A program made the translations under genes and the position numbers. From a bacterium (GTDB lineage: Bacteria; Desulfobacterota; DSWW01), in assembly GCA_028277985.1 (NCBI GenBank), contig JANQFG010000165.1, forward strand, positions 1 through 51,856: a stretch of DNA of 51,856 bases, in the 5' to 3' direction. Positions 24,768 through 36,477 of this stretch are shown one piece after another. The notes under the pieces are model-generated. The model saw only the letters and a list, made by a program, of their open reading frames with translations. It had not been told where the DNA came from and searched no databases. The first letter of the stretch is position 1. Each line of letters starts with the position of its first letter.

Positions 24768-24992
24768 CTACAACTTCTCCTTCATCAGGCTCCAAATCTT
24801 TACAAAGGCGAAAACCCCGCCCAAGAGCCCCACGAAGAGGAAGACAATCATCAGAACCGGCTCGGTCTCGAAGATTCGATCCATAAAGTAGCCGAAGACG
24901 GTTCCGCCCATCACGGAAAAGGCCATCTCCATGGCCAGGGCGCCCAGAACGGCGAGCCTTTTCAGATCGGATTGCCTGCCCGGGATGGTCAA
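24768..24992 (-). CDS. atpZ: AtpZ-like ATP synthase accessory protein
   Basis: Two-helix protein of 74 aa: LAVLGALAMEMAFSVMGGTVFGYFMDRIF and PVLMIVFLFVGLLGGVFAFVKIWSLM, matching the AtpZ/AtpQ-type family that precedes atpI in many F-type operons. The FGYFMDRxFxTxP turn is characteristic. No ATG is available; TTG at 24990-24992 is taken as start, with a poorly spaced AAGGGG before it, so the first residues are uncertain. Confidence 0.75.
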   Translation of the reverse strand: MTIPGRQSDLKRLAVLGALAMEMAFSVMGGTVFGYFMDRIFETEPVLMIVFLFVGLLGGVFAFVKIWSLMKEKL

Positions 24993-25060
24993 ACCCCTTG
25001 GAGGAGCGCGTTTTCCTTTTGTCTTCGGACCTCACCAGAAGCCCTTGTAGAAGATCGCAA

Positions 25061-25089
25061 ATTCTAAAGAACCCGGCGGAAAAAGTCAA
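25061..25089 (-). promoter_or_regulatory. Promoter of the atpZIBE operon
   Basis: On the minus strand TTGACT (25084-25089), 17-base spacer, TAGAAT (25061-25066), each five of six to consensus. The -35 box overlaps the hemL stop codon at 25086-25088. Confidence 0.65.
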
Positions 25090-26375
25090 GGAATCGAGGC
25101 CTGGAAGGCCTTTCGGGCGGCTTCCAGGGTCCTGGCAAACTCCTCTTCCCCATGTGCTTCCGACACGAAGCACGTCTCAAACTGGCTGGGGGGCCAATAC
25201 ACCCCCTGGGAGAGCATCGCTCGGTGAAATGCACCGAAACGGTCCAGGTCGCACCCGCTTGCCGTACCGAAATCGACCACCGGATCGGATCGGAAGAAGA
25301 CCGTGAACATGGAGCCGATCGATTGCACCCGGATCGCCCCTTCCGCCTCGTGGGCCTCCCCTTCGAGGGCCTGGATGAACTGCCCGGCCTTCTCGTTCAG
25401 GGTGTCGTAGAACCCGGGGGCCTCGATCCGCCCAAGGGTCGCCAGACCCGACTGCATGGCCAGGGGGTTTCCTGCAAGGGTGCCGGCCTGGTAGACGGGC
25501 CCCTCGGGGGAAAGGACCCGCATGATCTCCTCCCTGCCGCCGAAAGCGCCCACGGGCAAACCTCCTCCGAGGATCTTTCCCAGACAGGTCAGATCCGGCA
25601 GGATCCCGAATCTCTCCTGGGCTCCTCCAAGCCCCACTCGAAACCCCGTGATCACCTCGTCGAAGATCAGCAGGCTCCCTGATTGAGCCGTCCTCTCTCT
25701 CAAACCCGCAAGGAATCCCTCCGCGGGCGGGACCAACCCCATGTTGCCCGCCACCGGCTCCAGCAGCACGGCTGCCACCTCTCCGCCGTGGGCATCCATC
25801 GCGCTCTCGAAGGCCCCCAAATCGTTATACGGCAGGATCATCGTTTCTCCGGTTACTTCCGGGGGAATTCCCGGAGAATCCGGGGAACCGAAGGTGGCGG
25901 CCCCAGAGCCCGCCTTGACCAGCAACGCGTCTACGTGCCCGTGATAGCAACCCTCGAACTTGATCAGCTTCGAACGGCCGGTATAGCCCCTGGCCACGCG
26001 AACAGCGCTCATGGTCGCCTCGGTGCCCGAATTGACGAAGCGCACCCTTTCCATGGAGGGGACCGCGCTGATCACCTTCCTGGCAAGCCGGGTCTCGAGC
26101 TCTGTCGGGATACCGAAGCTCGTTCCCAGCCCAATCCGGTCGCGGAGGGCTTTGACAACGTCGGGGTGAGCATGGCCTAGAATCAAGGGACCCCAGGAGC
26201 AGACGTAGTCCACATAGCGGTTTCCGTCCACATCCTCGATCCAGGCGCCCTGCCCCTTTTCGACAAAGATGGGCTCCCCGCCCACAGCACGAAAGGCGCG
26301 CACGGGCGAGTTCACGCCTCCGGGCAGAACCTCCCGGGACGCCTCGAAGGCCTTTGCAGATTTATCCCTGTTCAT
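25086..26375 (-). CDS. hemL: Glutamate-1-semialdehyde 2,1-aminomutase
   Basis: PLP enzyme (429 aa) that converts glutamate-1-semialdehyde to 5-aminolevulinate in C5 heme synthesis. Landmarks: VLPGGVNSPVRAFRAVGGEPIF at the N-terminus, NSGTEATMSAVRVARGYTGR, LIFDEVITGFRVGLGGAQ, and the PLP-binding lysine in TCLGKILGGGLPVGAFGG. Length is normal. The ATG at 26373-26375 (MNRDKSAKAF) follows AGGAGGAAC, which decides this start over the upstream one. Other heme genes are not in the window; heme demand is obvious from the cytochrome. Confidence 0.95.
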   Translation of the reverse strand: MNRDKSAKAFEASREVLPGGVNSPVRAFRAVGGEPIFVEKGQGAWIEDVDGNRYVDYVCSWGPLILGHAHPDVVKALRDRIGLGTSFGIPTELETRLARKVISAVPSMERVRFVNSGTEATMSAVRVARGYTGRSKLIKFEGCYHGHVDALLVKAGSGAATFGSPDSPGIPPEVTGETMILPYNDLGAFESAMDAHGGEVAAVLLEPVAGNMGLVPPAEGFLAGLRERTAQSGSLLIFDEVITGFRVGLGGAQERFGILPDLTCLGKILGGGLPVGAFGGREEIMRVLSPEGPVYQAGTLAGNPLAMQSGLATLGRIEAPGFYDTLNEKAGQFIQALEGEAHEAEGAIRVQSIGSMFTVFFRSDPVVDFGTASGCDLDRFGAFHRAMLSQGVYWPPSQFETCFVSEAHGEEEFARTLEAARKAFQASIP

Positions 26376-26999
26376 AGCCAAGTTCCTCCTCTTGGGTAAC
26401 GCGCCCGCTTCCTCCAGGTTTGCCAATCCTGCCTCGCTCAGGTAAGAATCCTGGCTTCTTCCAGAACCATCAAAGCTTTGAATCCGTTGGGGGTGGCCCT
26501 AGACAGGCACCCGAAAGACCCGGCACCCTCCCAGAACTCTGGTACGAAAACATGTTGGCCCGACCGTCTAGAATCCGCGAGCAGTTCCGATCCCTCTGGC
26601 GCTCTCACACCTCCCCGCGAAAGATCGCCCTCGCTCTGTCCCTCGGGGTGTTTCTGGGGGCAAGTCCTTTCTGGGGGCTCCACACGTTGCTCGCTATCGG
26701 CCTCGCCTTCGTCCTCGGCCTGAACAAGCCTGCGGCACTCTTCGGCACGCTGGTGTCCAACCCGCTGTTCGCGCCTTTCCTGATCTTCTTCGGGCTGGAG
26801 ACCGGCAGCTGGCTCCTATATGCCCGCCCAGCTCACCTTTCCCTGGGGGACATCAAGCACCACTTTCAGTCCCCGGACTTCATGGACCTTATGAGTGAAT
26901 ACCTCCTACCCTATGTCGTGGGCAGCCTGGTGGTGGCCGTTCTGCTCGCCTTCCTGACCTTCTGGGCGTCGCTCTGGATCGCCCGTTCCTACCGGAGGG

Positions 27000-30301
<3,302 letters not shown>

Positions 30302-30302
<1 letters not shown>

Positions 30303-31471
30303 TATTCGCCGCTCCCTTTCGCCTTGTCCATGGAAACGGAAAACCTCTCGAACAGGCTCTTCATGCTGTCATGGGGCCCCGGTGAGGCCTCGGGATGATG
30401 TTGCACAGAGAAGGCCGGCACCTCGAGAAGCTCGAATCCCTCCAGGGTTCCGTCGTTCAAGTTGACGTGGGTGACCTTTACGTCCTTCGTGTCGAGCGTC
30501 GAAGGCTCGACGCAGAACCCGTGGTTCTGTGAGGTGATCTGAACGCTTCCCGAGGCCATCTCCTTGACCGGATGGTTCGCTCCGCGGTGTCCGAATTTCA
30601 TCTTGAAGGTCTCGGCGCCGAGGGCCAGGCCCAGGATCTGGTGGCCGAGACAGATCCCGAAGATTGGGACCTTTCCGATCAAATCCCGGACCGTCTCGAT
30701 TCCATAGGTTACCGCAGCCGGATCCCCGGGCCCGTTGGACAGGAAGACCCCGTCCGGCTCCATCCCCAGGATCTCCTGTGGGCTGGCAGTGGCGGGCACC
30801 ACGGTCAAGGAGCACCCGTGGGCCTGAAGAAGCCTCAAGATGTTGAACTTGATACCAAAATCCACCGCAACCACGCGGTAGGGCTTCTTCGGGCGCCCGT
30901 GCTCCGTCGACATTCTGCGTGACCAGGAAGCGCCCGGCACCTCCTCGGGCAGCCAGGGGAAAGGCTCTTTGCAGGTGACCCATCGAACCATGTCCTGGCC
31001 CACGAGCCCGGGCCATTGCCTGGCCTTGTCCACGAGGTCATCCGGATTCTCGATCGTTGAAGACAGGGCGGAGCGCATCGCACCCGCGGTCCGGATGTGC
31101 TTGGTCAGGGCACGGGTGTCGATCCCTTCGATCCCGGGCAGACGGTGCTTCTTCATATAGTCGGCCAGAGGCATCTGGGATCGCCAGTTGCTCGGATGCT
31201 TGCAGAGCTCGTGCACGACGAACGCTTCCGCGTGGGGGGTCCGGGATTCGACGTCCGCCTCGTTCACCCCGTAATTGCCGATCAGGGGGTAGGTCATGGT
31301 CACGATCTGCCCCTTGTAGGACGGATCCGTCAGGATCTCCTGGTATCCGGTCATGCTGGTGTTGAACACCACCTCTCCGACCGCATCCCGGTGTGAGCCG
31401 AAAGCCCAACCGTGGAAGACGCGGCCGTCTTCCAGGGCCAGCATGGCCTTTCGCCGCTTCTTTTTCGCCAC
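30302..31471 (-). CDS. carA: Carbamoyl phosphate synthase small subunit
   Basis: Glutaminase subunit (389 aa) that supplies ammonia to CarB. The N-terminal domain has LALEDGRVFHGWAFG and FNTSMTGYQEILTDPSY; the class I amidotransferase domain carries the nucleophile in FGICLGHQILGLALG and HHPEASPGPHDS with His and Glu. Start taken as GTG 31469-31471 (VAKKKRRKAMLALEDG) after GAGGTG; ATG 31442-31444 is a close alternative, and a GTG at 31540 is less likely. It forms an operon with carB; the ACT-domain gene lies upstream. Confidence 0.95.
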
Positions 31472-31609
31472 GGTCACCTCGTTGTCGAACGCAGTTCGTC
31501 GTAGGGGTTCGAAATCACGGGAGGATCCGGGTTCCCACACCGAGTCGGTACAGGGACCCGCCGAGCAAGGGGAGGAATCGGGGTATGAATTCGGTGCGCT
31601 ATCGGCTCT

Positions 31610-32041
31610 CTATCTCTCGTAGACGTCCTCATCGAATACGCGGACCCAGTTCTGCCGAAGAATCTCTCGGGCCTCGGCCGGCTGATCCACGGCCAGGATG
31701 AGTATCGCATTCGGCCCGGAGCGTCCCAGGTAGCTGTACAGTTGCTGGACGTTGATTCCTGCAAGTTTGAGAGCCCCCAAGACGGCATGCAGGCCTCCAG
31801 GATGATCCGGCACCTCTGCCGCGATCACCTCTTCCTCGTAGAACTCAATGCCTCCGCTCGCAAGTGCGTTCGAGGCCAGTTCCGGGTCGTCCACCATCAT
31901 CCTCACCACGGCCGGCACTTCCCCGGGATCGAGCACGCTGATCGCGCGTATGTTCACGCCATCGAGCTTCAGCAGCTCGGTGACCTGATGCAGCGCCCCG
32001 GACTGGGTGTCCACCTGAACGCAGATTTGCTTGGCTGGCAT
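31610..32041 (-). CDS. Tandem ACT-domain protein
   Basis: Small protein (143 aa) consisting of two ACT domains: ICVQVDTQSGALHQVTELLKLDGVNIRAISVLD and VPDHPGGLHAVLGALKLAGINVQQLYSYL. ACT domains bind amino acids and regulate enzymes. Lies 13 bases after korC and upstream of carA, read in the same direction, so it may link 2-oxoacid metabolism to amino-acid levels; this is only context. An AGGAGCG site precedes the ATG at 32039-32041. Confidence 0.8.
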   Translation of the reverse strand: MPAKQICVQVDTQSGALHQVTELLKLDGVNIRAISVLDPGEVPAVVRMMVDDPELASNALASGGIEFYEEEVIAAEVPDHPGGLHAVLGALKLAGINVQQLYSYLGRSGPNAILILAVDQPAEAREILRQNWVRVFDEDVYER

Positions 32042-32053
32042 TGAATCGCTCCT

Positions 32054-32590
32054 CTATTCGATAAACCGGTATCCCGCCCAGAGGGCTTCCTTGTTTCTTT
32101 CCATTACCTTCGGGCTCTTCCGGCGGAACGTCTCCTCCACGATTTCGAGCACCGTCTCGGGCTGAACCATTCCGGATATCTTCAGGAAGGCACCCAGGAC
32201 GATCATGTTGGCAGCCCGGATATCCCCCATGTCCTCTGCCATCTCGCTCGCTGCGATCTCATGGACCTTGACGTCCTTGCGGATCGATTTCTCGTGGACG
32301 AGCGACGTGTTCACGAGGCAATGACCCCCTTTTCGCAGGATGCTCTGGAACTTCTGGAGGGAAGGGGCGTTCATGACGACCAGGAAATCCGGGTTCGACG
32401 CGATCGGGGAGGCGATCTCCTCGTCCCCCACCGAAACCGTACAGTTGGCAGTGCCGCCCCTGACCTCCGCCCCGTAGGTGGGAAGGTAGGTGACGTGTTT
32501 GTCTTCTCGCATGGCTGCATTGGCCAGGGTAACGCCCATCATCAGAATACCCTGCCCGCCAAAGCCCGCTAAGATTGCTTTCTGGATCAT
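32054..32590 (-). CDS. korC: 2-oxoacid:ferredoxin oxidoreductase gamma subunit
   Basis: Gamma subunit (178 aa): IQKAILAGFGGQGILMMGVTLANAA is the family signature, followed by YGAEVRGGTANCTVSVGDEEIASP. With KorA, B and D it oxidises a 2-oxoacid (2-oxoglutarate or branched) with CoA, reducing ferredoxin. Start at ATG 32588-32590, overlapping the korB stop by four bases (ATGA), decides against the longer frame. Reduced ferredoxin from this enzyme is a plausible donor for the Rnf complex. Confidence 0.92.
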   Translation of the reverse strand: MIQKAILAGFGGQGILMMGVTLANAAMREDKHVTYLPTYGAEVRGGTANCTVSVGDEEIASPIASNPDFLVVMNAPSLQKFQSILRKGGHCLVNTSLVHEKSIRKDVKVHEIAASEMAEDMGDIRAANMIVLGAFLKISGMVQPETVLEIVEETFRRKSPKVMERNKEALWAGYRFIE

Positions 32591-33345
32591 GACGGCTCCG
32601 TTTGACCCTCCTTGACCACCCCGAGTGGGAATTGCGGTATCATCCCCTCCTCGATCCATCGACAACTGTCCACGGCGGAAAGCTTCCAGTTGGAGGGACA
32701 CTGGGAAAGGATTTCGACCATGGAGAACCCTTCGTCGTTCATCTGCGTCTCAAAGGCCTTCCGGATCGCCTTCTTCGTCTTCCGGATTTCCTTGGCCGAA
32801 TGCACGCTCGTCCTGGCCAGATAGGCCGTTCCGTCCAGGGTGGACAGGAACTCGGCCATCTTCAGCGGAGGTCCGTCCGAGGCCGCATCACGACCTGCCG
32901 GGCTGGTGGTGGTCTTCTGACCCTCCATGGTTGTAGGTGCCATCTGGCCGCCGGTCATTCCATAGACCCCGTTGTTCACGAAGATCGTGGTGATGCTTTC
33001 GCCGCGATTAGCGGAATGAATCACTTCGGCCGTTCCGATGGCAGCCAGATCCCCGTCACCCTGGTAGGTGAAGACGATGCGATCGGGCAGGCAGCGCTTG
33101 ATCCCGGTTGCGACGGCGGTTGCCCTTCCGTGGGCTGCCTCCACCATGTCTACGTCGATGTAGTAATAAGCCAGCACGGCGCAGCCGCATGGCGGTACGC
33201 AGATCGCTCTGTCCCGTATGTCCAGCTCCTCGATCACCTCTGCGATCAACCGGTGGATGATGCTGTGTCCGCACCCCGGGCAGTAGTGATTCGGCACTTC
33301 CTTGAGATACTTGGGCCTTCCGATGACTTTCTTCATTCCCTTCAT
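32587..33345 (-). CDS. korB: 2-oxoacid:ferredoxin oxidoreductase beta subunit
   Basis: Thiamine-diphosphate-binding subunit (252 aa). HYCPGCGHSIIHRLIAE near the N-terminus, then YQGDGDLAAIGTAEVIHSA and IFVNNGVYGMTGGQMAPTT, the GDGD...NN ThDP/Mg motif. SCGY of 2-oxoglutarate types is not decisive here; a VorA-like branched-chain enzyme is possible. Lies two bases after korA stop and overlaps korC. Confidence 0.93.
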   Translation of the reverse strand: MKGMKKVIGRPKYLKEVPNHYCPGCGHSIIHRLIAEVIEELDIRDRAICVPPCGCAVLAYYYIDVDMVEAAHGRATAVATGIKRCLPDRIVFTYQGDGDLAAIGTAEVIHSANRGESITTIFVNNGVYGMTGGQMAPTTMEGQKTTTSPAGRDAASDGPPLKMAEFLSTLDGTAYLARTSVHSAKEIRKTKKAIRKAFETQMNDEGFSMVEILSQCPSNWKLSAVDSCRWIEEGMIPQFPLGVVKEGQTEPS

Positions 33346-33347
33346 CT

Positions 33348-34424
33348 CTATGCCTCCTGTTGCATGGCGTTGTAACGCCTTGAAAGGATGCGGGAAAGCT
33401 CCACCGGGGTAATCACCACCCCACCCGGCCTTCCGTAGAGATCGACCTCAGACTTGCCGTTCAATGCGAGCTTCACGTCCTCGACCATCTGTCCCATGGA
33501 CATCTCGAAGACCAGGAACTTCGCAGCCGAGTCACCCAACTGGGCCAACGGCTTGGAGGGAAACGGCCAGAGAGTGATCGGTCGAAACAGCCCGACCTTC
33601 ATGTTCTTCTCCCTCAATCGACTCACCGCTCCCTTCGCGATCCTGGCCGCGGTTCCGTAGGCAACGACCACGAGCTCGGCATCTTCGGTCTGGTAGGTGT
33701 CCCACTGGGGCTCTCGCCGTTCGATCCTCTGGTACTTCCGGTAGAGCTTCCAGTTGTGCGCTTCCTCCACGTGCACGTCGAGCAGGAGGCCCCTGATGAA
33801 ACGGCTCGGTCCCTTGCCCGCTCCTGTGATCGCCCACTCCTTCTTCGGAAGGTCCTTGCGGAATTCGGGCAACACCACCGGTTCCATCATCTGACCCATC
33901 ATGCCGTCCCCGATGAGGACAACCGGGAGCCGATATTCATCCGCCAGGTCGAAGGCGCGGTACGTGAGGTCAACCGCCTCCTGGAGGTAGGCGGGCGCAA
34001 GCACGATGCAACGATAGTCTCCGTGGCCGCCTCCGCGGGTTGCTTGAAAGTAGTCGGATTGAGCAGGAGCGATGTTGCCCAGACCCGGGCCGCCCCGGAC
34101 GATGTTCACGATCACGGCAGGGAATTCGCAAGCCGCCAGATAGGACATCCCCTCCTGCATCAGACTCACCCCGGGACTCGACGATGACGTCATCACGCGA
34201 GTGCCGGTCGCAGAGGCTCCGTAGACCATGTTGATGGATGCCAGTTCACTTTCGCATTGGAGAAACGTCGTCCCCGGAATCTCCGCCATCCTGCGGGACA
34301 TGTATTCCGGAAGCTCGTTCTGGGGCGTGATCGGGTAGCCGAAGTAGCACTGGCAGCCTGCCCGCAAGGCGGCTTCGCCGATCGCTTCACTTCCGCGAAG
34401 CATGACTTTCTCATTTTTTTTCAC
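33348..34424 (-). CDS. korA: 2-oxoacid:ferredoxin oxidoreductase alpha subunit
   Basis: Alpha subunit (358 aa). LRGSEAIGEAALRAGCQCYFGYPITPQNELPEYM is the N-terminal pyrimidine-binding domain, followed by GVSLMQEGMSYLAACEFPAVIVNIVRGGPGLGN, both typical of KorA/VorB. Start GTG 34422-34424 with GAGG upstream, overlapping korD by 14 bases; an in-frame ATG at 34401-34403 is the alternative. The longer frame reading into korD is a shadow. The operon order is D-A-B-C. Confidence 0.92.
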   Translation of the reverse strand: MKKNEKVMLRGSEAIGEAALRAGCQCYFGYPITPQNELPEYMSRRMAEIPGTTFLQCESELASINMVYGASATGTRVMTSSSSPGVSLMQEGMSYLAACEFPAVIVNIVRGGPGLGNIAPAQSDYFQATRGGGHGDYRCIVLAPAYLQEAVDLTYRAFDLADEYRLPVVLIGDGMMGQMMEPVVLPEFRKDLPKKEWAITGAGKGPSRFIRGLLLDVHVEEAHNWKLYRKYQRIERREPQWDTYQTEDAELVVVAYGTAARIAKGAVSRLREKNMKVGLFRPITLWPFPSKPLAQLGDSAAKFLVFEMSMGQMVEDVKLALNGKSEVDLYGRPGGVVITPVELSRILSRRYNAMQQEA

Positions 34425-34632
34425 GATAGACCTCGATGATCGCTTCCGGGCACATGAGGGCGCAAAGGCCGCATCCCGTGCATTCGTCGTCCTTCTTGTT
34501 CTTGAACTCCGCAGGGAAATAACTCTTGTCATTGATCTTCTTGGAAATGAAGATCGATCCCTTCGGACAGGCCTCGATGCAGAGACCACAGCTCTTGCAC
34601 ATTGCCTTCTTTATTCGAATCGTCCCTTTCAA
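34411..34632 (-). CDS. korD: 2-oxoacid:ferredoxin oxidoreductase delta (ferredoxin) subunit
   Basis: Ferredoxin-like subunit of 73 aa with two 4Fe-4S motifs, CKSCGLCIEACP and CTGCGLCALMCP, which passes electrons from the KorAB active site to free ferredoxin. The TTG at 34630-34632 (KGTIRIKKAMCKSCG) was chosen because a GGGAGA site is six bases upstream and the length fits the family; a TTG at 34680 has no ribosome site. First gene of the kor operon, and divergent from dnaA across the putative origin. Confidence 0.9.
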   Translation of the reverse strand: MKGTIRIKKAMCKSCGLCIEACPKGSIFISKKINDKSYFPAEFKNKKDDECTGCGLCALMCPEAIIEVYREKK

Positions 34633-34680
34633 CGATAACTCTCCCGGCTTGTACGATGTGTCAAAGCGGATCGTGGACAA

Positions 34681-35256
34681 GGTAAACTGTCAAATTTTTT
34701 ACATTATCAACTTGCCTCGGAAAAGTAAATTCCATGAGGCGAAAAAGGTGCGCGCAAAAATCGATTTCTTTCCTTGAAAACCAAAATGGAATCTGTTAGG
34801 AAATATCCCTGCGGTAGGTATCTTGATAAGGGCGAACCGTTTCACCTCACTTTGGTCCCCCCTTTGTCTCGTCTGCGATCATCCGTGCCTACCCTTTTGG
34901 ATTCAACCTCCGAAACAGAGTGTGCGGCGAGCTTTCTCTTGATCCTGAATGGCTATGAGGTTTGGCTGCGGCAAGAGAGCGTCAACTTTCAAAAACATTG
35001 AAAATTTTCCGTGAATCTACTCTCAAAACACAGCTTTAACCCATTGTTTTTACTAAGGAATTAATGTTTTCCACAATTGTTGAAAAAGGTGTTGAAAAGT
35101 TCGTGAGAAACAAGCGTTTTCCGTTGAAATTATTTCACAATCTTTTTCGGAGAAAACTCTTTCCCAAGGCACATAACGGCTCTTTCGTGTCCGTCCCGTC
35201 CCGATTTTCCCTCCTCACACTGCCTCGCTACACGTAGTACAGGAGAAGAAGTCTAT
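34681..35256. other. Putative replication origin region upstream of dnaA
   Basis: A 576-base AT-rich region between the kor operon and dnaA, with no credible gene. At 35067-35086 a near-perfect palindrome TTTTCCACAATTGTTGAAAA holds a consensus-matching DnaA box TTTTCCACA (TTWTNCACA) facing a one-mismatch copy TTTTCAACA. A second TTTTCAACA follows on the minus strand at 35090-35098, 12 bases on. AT-rich runs near 35000-35060 and 35120-35160 could be the unwinding element. Similar words recur between dnaA and dnaN (36302-36310). Location before dnaA fits oriC. Confidence 0.6.
35067..35098. promoter_or_regulatory. Cluster of three DnaA-box-like sites
   Basis: Box 1 TTTTCCACA (plus, 35067-35075), box 2 TTTTCAACA (minus, 35078-35086), box 3 TTTTCAACA (minus, 35090-35098). 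Boxes 1 and 2 are head to head. May also serve dnaA autoregulation. Confidence 0.55.
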
Positions 35257-36276
35257 ATGCTCAATACAGACCTTCGATTCACCTTCGAGAATTTCGTTGT
35301 CGGCTCTTCGAATCAATTCGCGCACGCCGCTTCCCTCGCGGTGGCGAACCAGCCGGGCAACGCCTACAATCCTCTGTTCATTTACGGAGGCGTCGGTCTC
35401 GGCAAGACGCACCTGCTGCATGCCATATCCGCCTCGATCCTTGCGAAGTCCCCTGACCTCATCGTGGAATACTTGAGTGCGGAGACTTTCATCAATGATT
35501 TGATCAGCGCGATCCAGTACGAGAAGATGCCCGACTTCCAGAAGAAGTATCGGTCCATCGATGTTCTCCTGGTCGATGACGTTCAGTTCATGGCCACCCA
35601 GGAAAGAACACAGGAGGAGTTCTTCCATACCTTCAACGCCCTCTATGACTCTCAAAAGCAGATCGTTGTCACGAGCGACAAGGTCCCGAAAGACATTCCG
35701 GAACTCGAAGAAAGACTCCAATCCCGATTCGAGTGGGGTCTCATAGCGGACATCCAGCCTCCGGACATGGAGACCCGCGCGGCTATCCTGAACAAGAAAG
35801 CGAAGGTGGAGAATCTGGACCTGCCGAGCGAAGTATGCCATTTTCTTGCACGCCACATACAGTCGAACGTTCGTATCCTCGAAGGAAGTCTCACAAGACT
35901 CAAGGCCTTCGCTGAAATGTCGGGCAAACCCATATCGATCGAAATGTGCAAAGACCTTCTCAAGGACATACTGAGTACGAAAAGGAGCTTCATTTCGATC
36001 GAAGAGGTGATCCGAGCCGTTGCGAAGCATTACGGTCTCAAGCCGGCGGACCTGAAATCTCCGAAGAGGGCAAAGCCGATCACCCGGGCCAGACAGATCG
36101 CCATGTATCTCTGCAGAGAGATGACCTCCGAGTCCTTTCCGGAAATCGGGAGCCGATTTGGAGGCAGGGACCACGCAACCGTCATTCACGGAGTGAACAA
36201 GATCACTGCTCAGCTCGAGGTTGACTCTGATCTGCAGCGGGATGTGCAGATGTTGGGCAAGTCTATGATGGCGTAA
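35257..36276 (+). CDS. dnaA: DnaA replication initiator lacking domains I and II
   Basis: Replication initiator of 339 aa, against about 440-460 for typical DnaA. It begins directly at domain III: LRFTFENFVVGSSNQFAHAAS, then Walker A GGVGLGKTHLLHA, Walker B VLLVDDVQFM, sensor ILEGSL, and the domain IV DNA-binding signature GGRDHATVIHGVNKI. The N-terminal domain I, which binds DnaB and regulators, is absent. The ATG at 35257 follows a good AGGAG site; upstream in frame there is a stop near 35126 and no domain-I-like sequence. So the short form is real as sequenced. First gene of dnaA-dnaN-gyrB-gyrA. Confidence 0.95.
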   Translation: MLNTDLRFTFENFVVGSSNQFAHAASLAVANQPGNAYNPLFIYGGVGLGKTHLLHAISASILAKSPDLIVEYLSAETFINDLISAIQYEKMPDFQKKYRSIDVLLVDDVQFMATQERTQEEFFHTFNALYDSQKQIVVTSDKVPKDIPELEERLQSRFEWGLIADIQPPDMETRAAILNKKAKVENLDLPSEVCHFLARHIQSNVRILEGSLTRLKAFAEMSGKPISIEMCKDLLKDILSTKRSFISIEEVIRAVAKHYGLKPADLKSPKRAKPITRARQIAMYLCREMTSESFPEIGSRFGGRDHATVIHGVNKITAQLEVDSDLQRDVQMLGKSMMA

Positions 36277-36477
36277 TCATGTGCCGAAAGGGTTCGCTTT
36301 TTGTTGAAAACCCTGGAGCCGCTCGGGTCATTGCTATAACCTGTAAGAAACATGTGCAGAATCTATTCTTGGGAAAACGGGCGTTTGCGTTAGATCTCAA
36401 CATTGTTGGAAAACGGTAAGAAGAAGAAGTACAACCCTCTTTGAAACAAGCTGTTACCGACTCGTGAGGAATCGCTT

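Noticed and set aside
34774..35001. Plus-strand open frame of 75 codons in the origin region.
   Set aside because: No ribosome site, AT-rich context and no similarity to any family; better explained as origin DNA.
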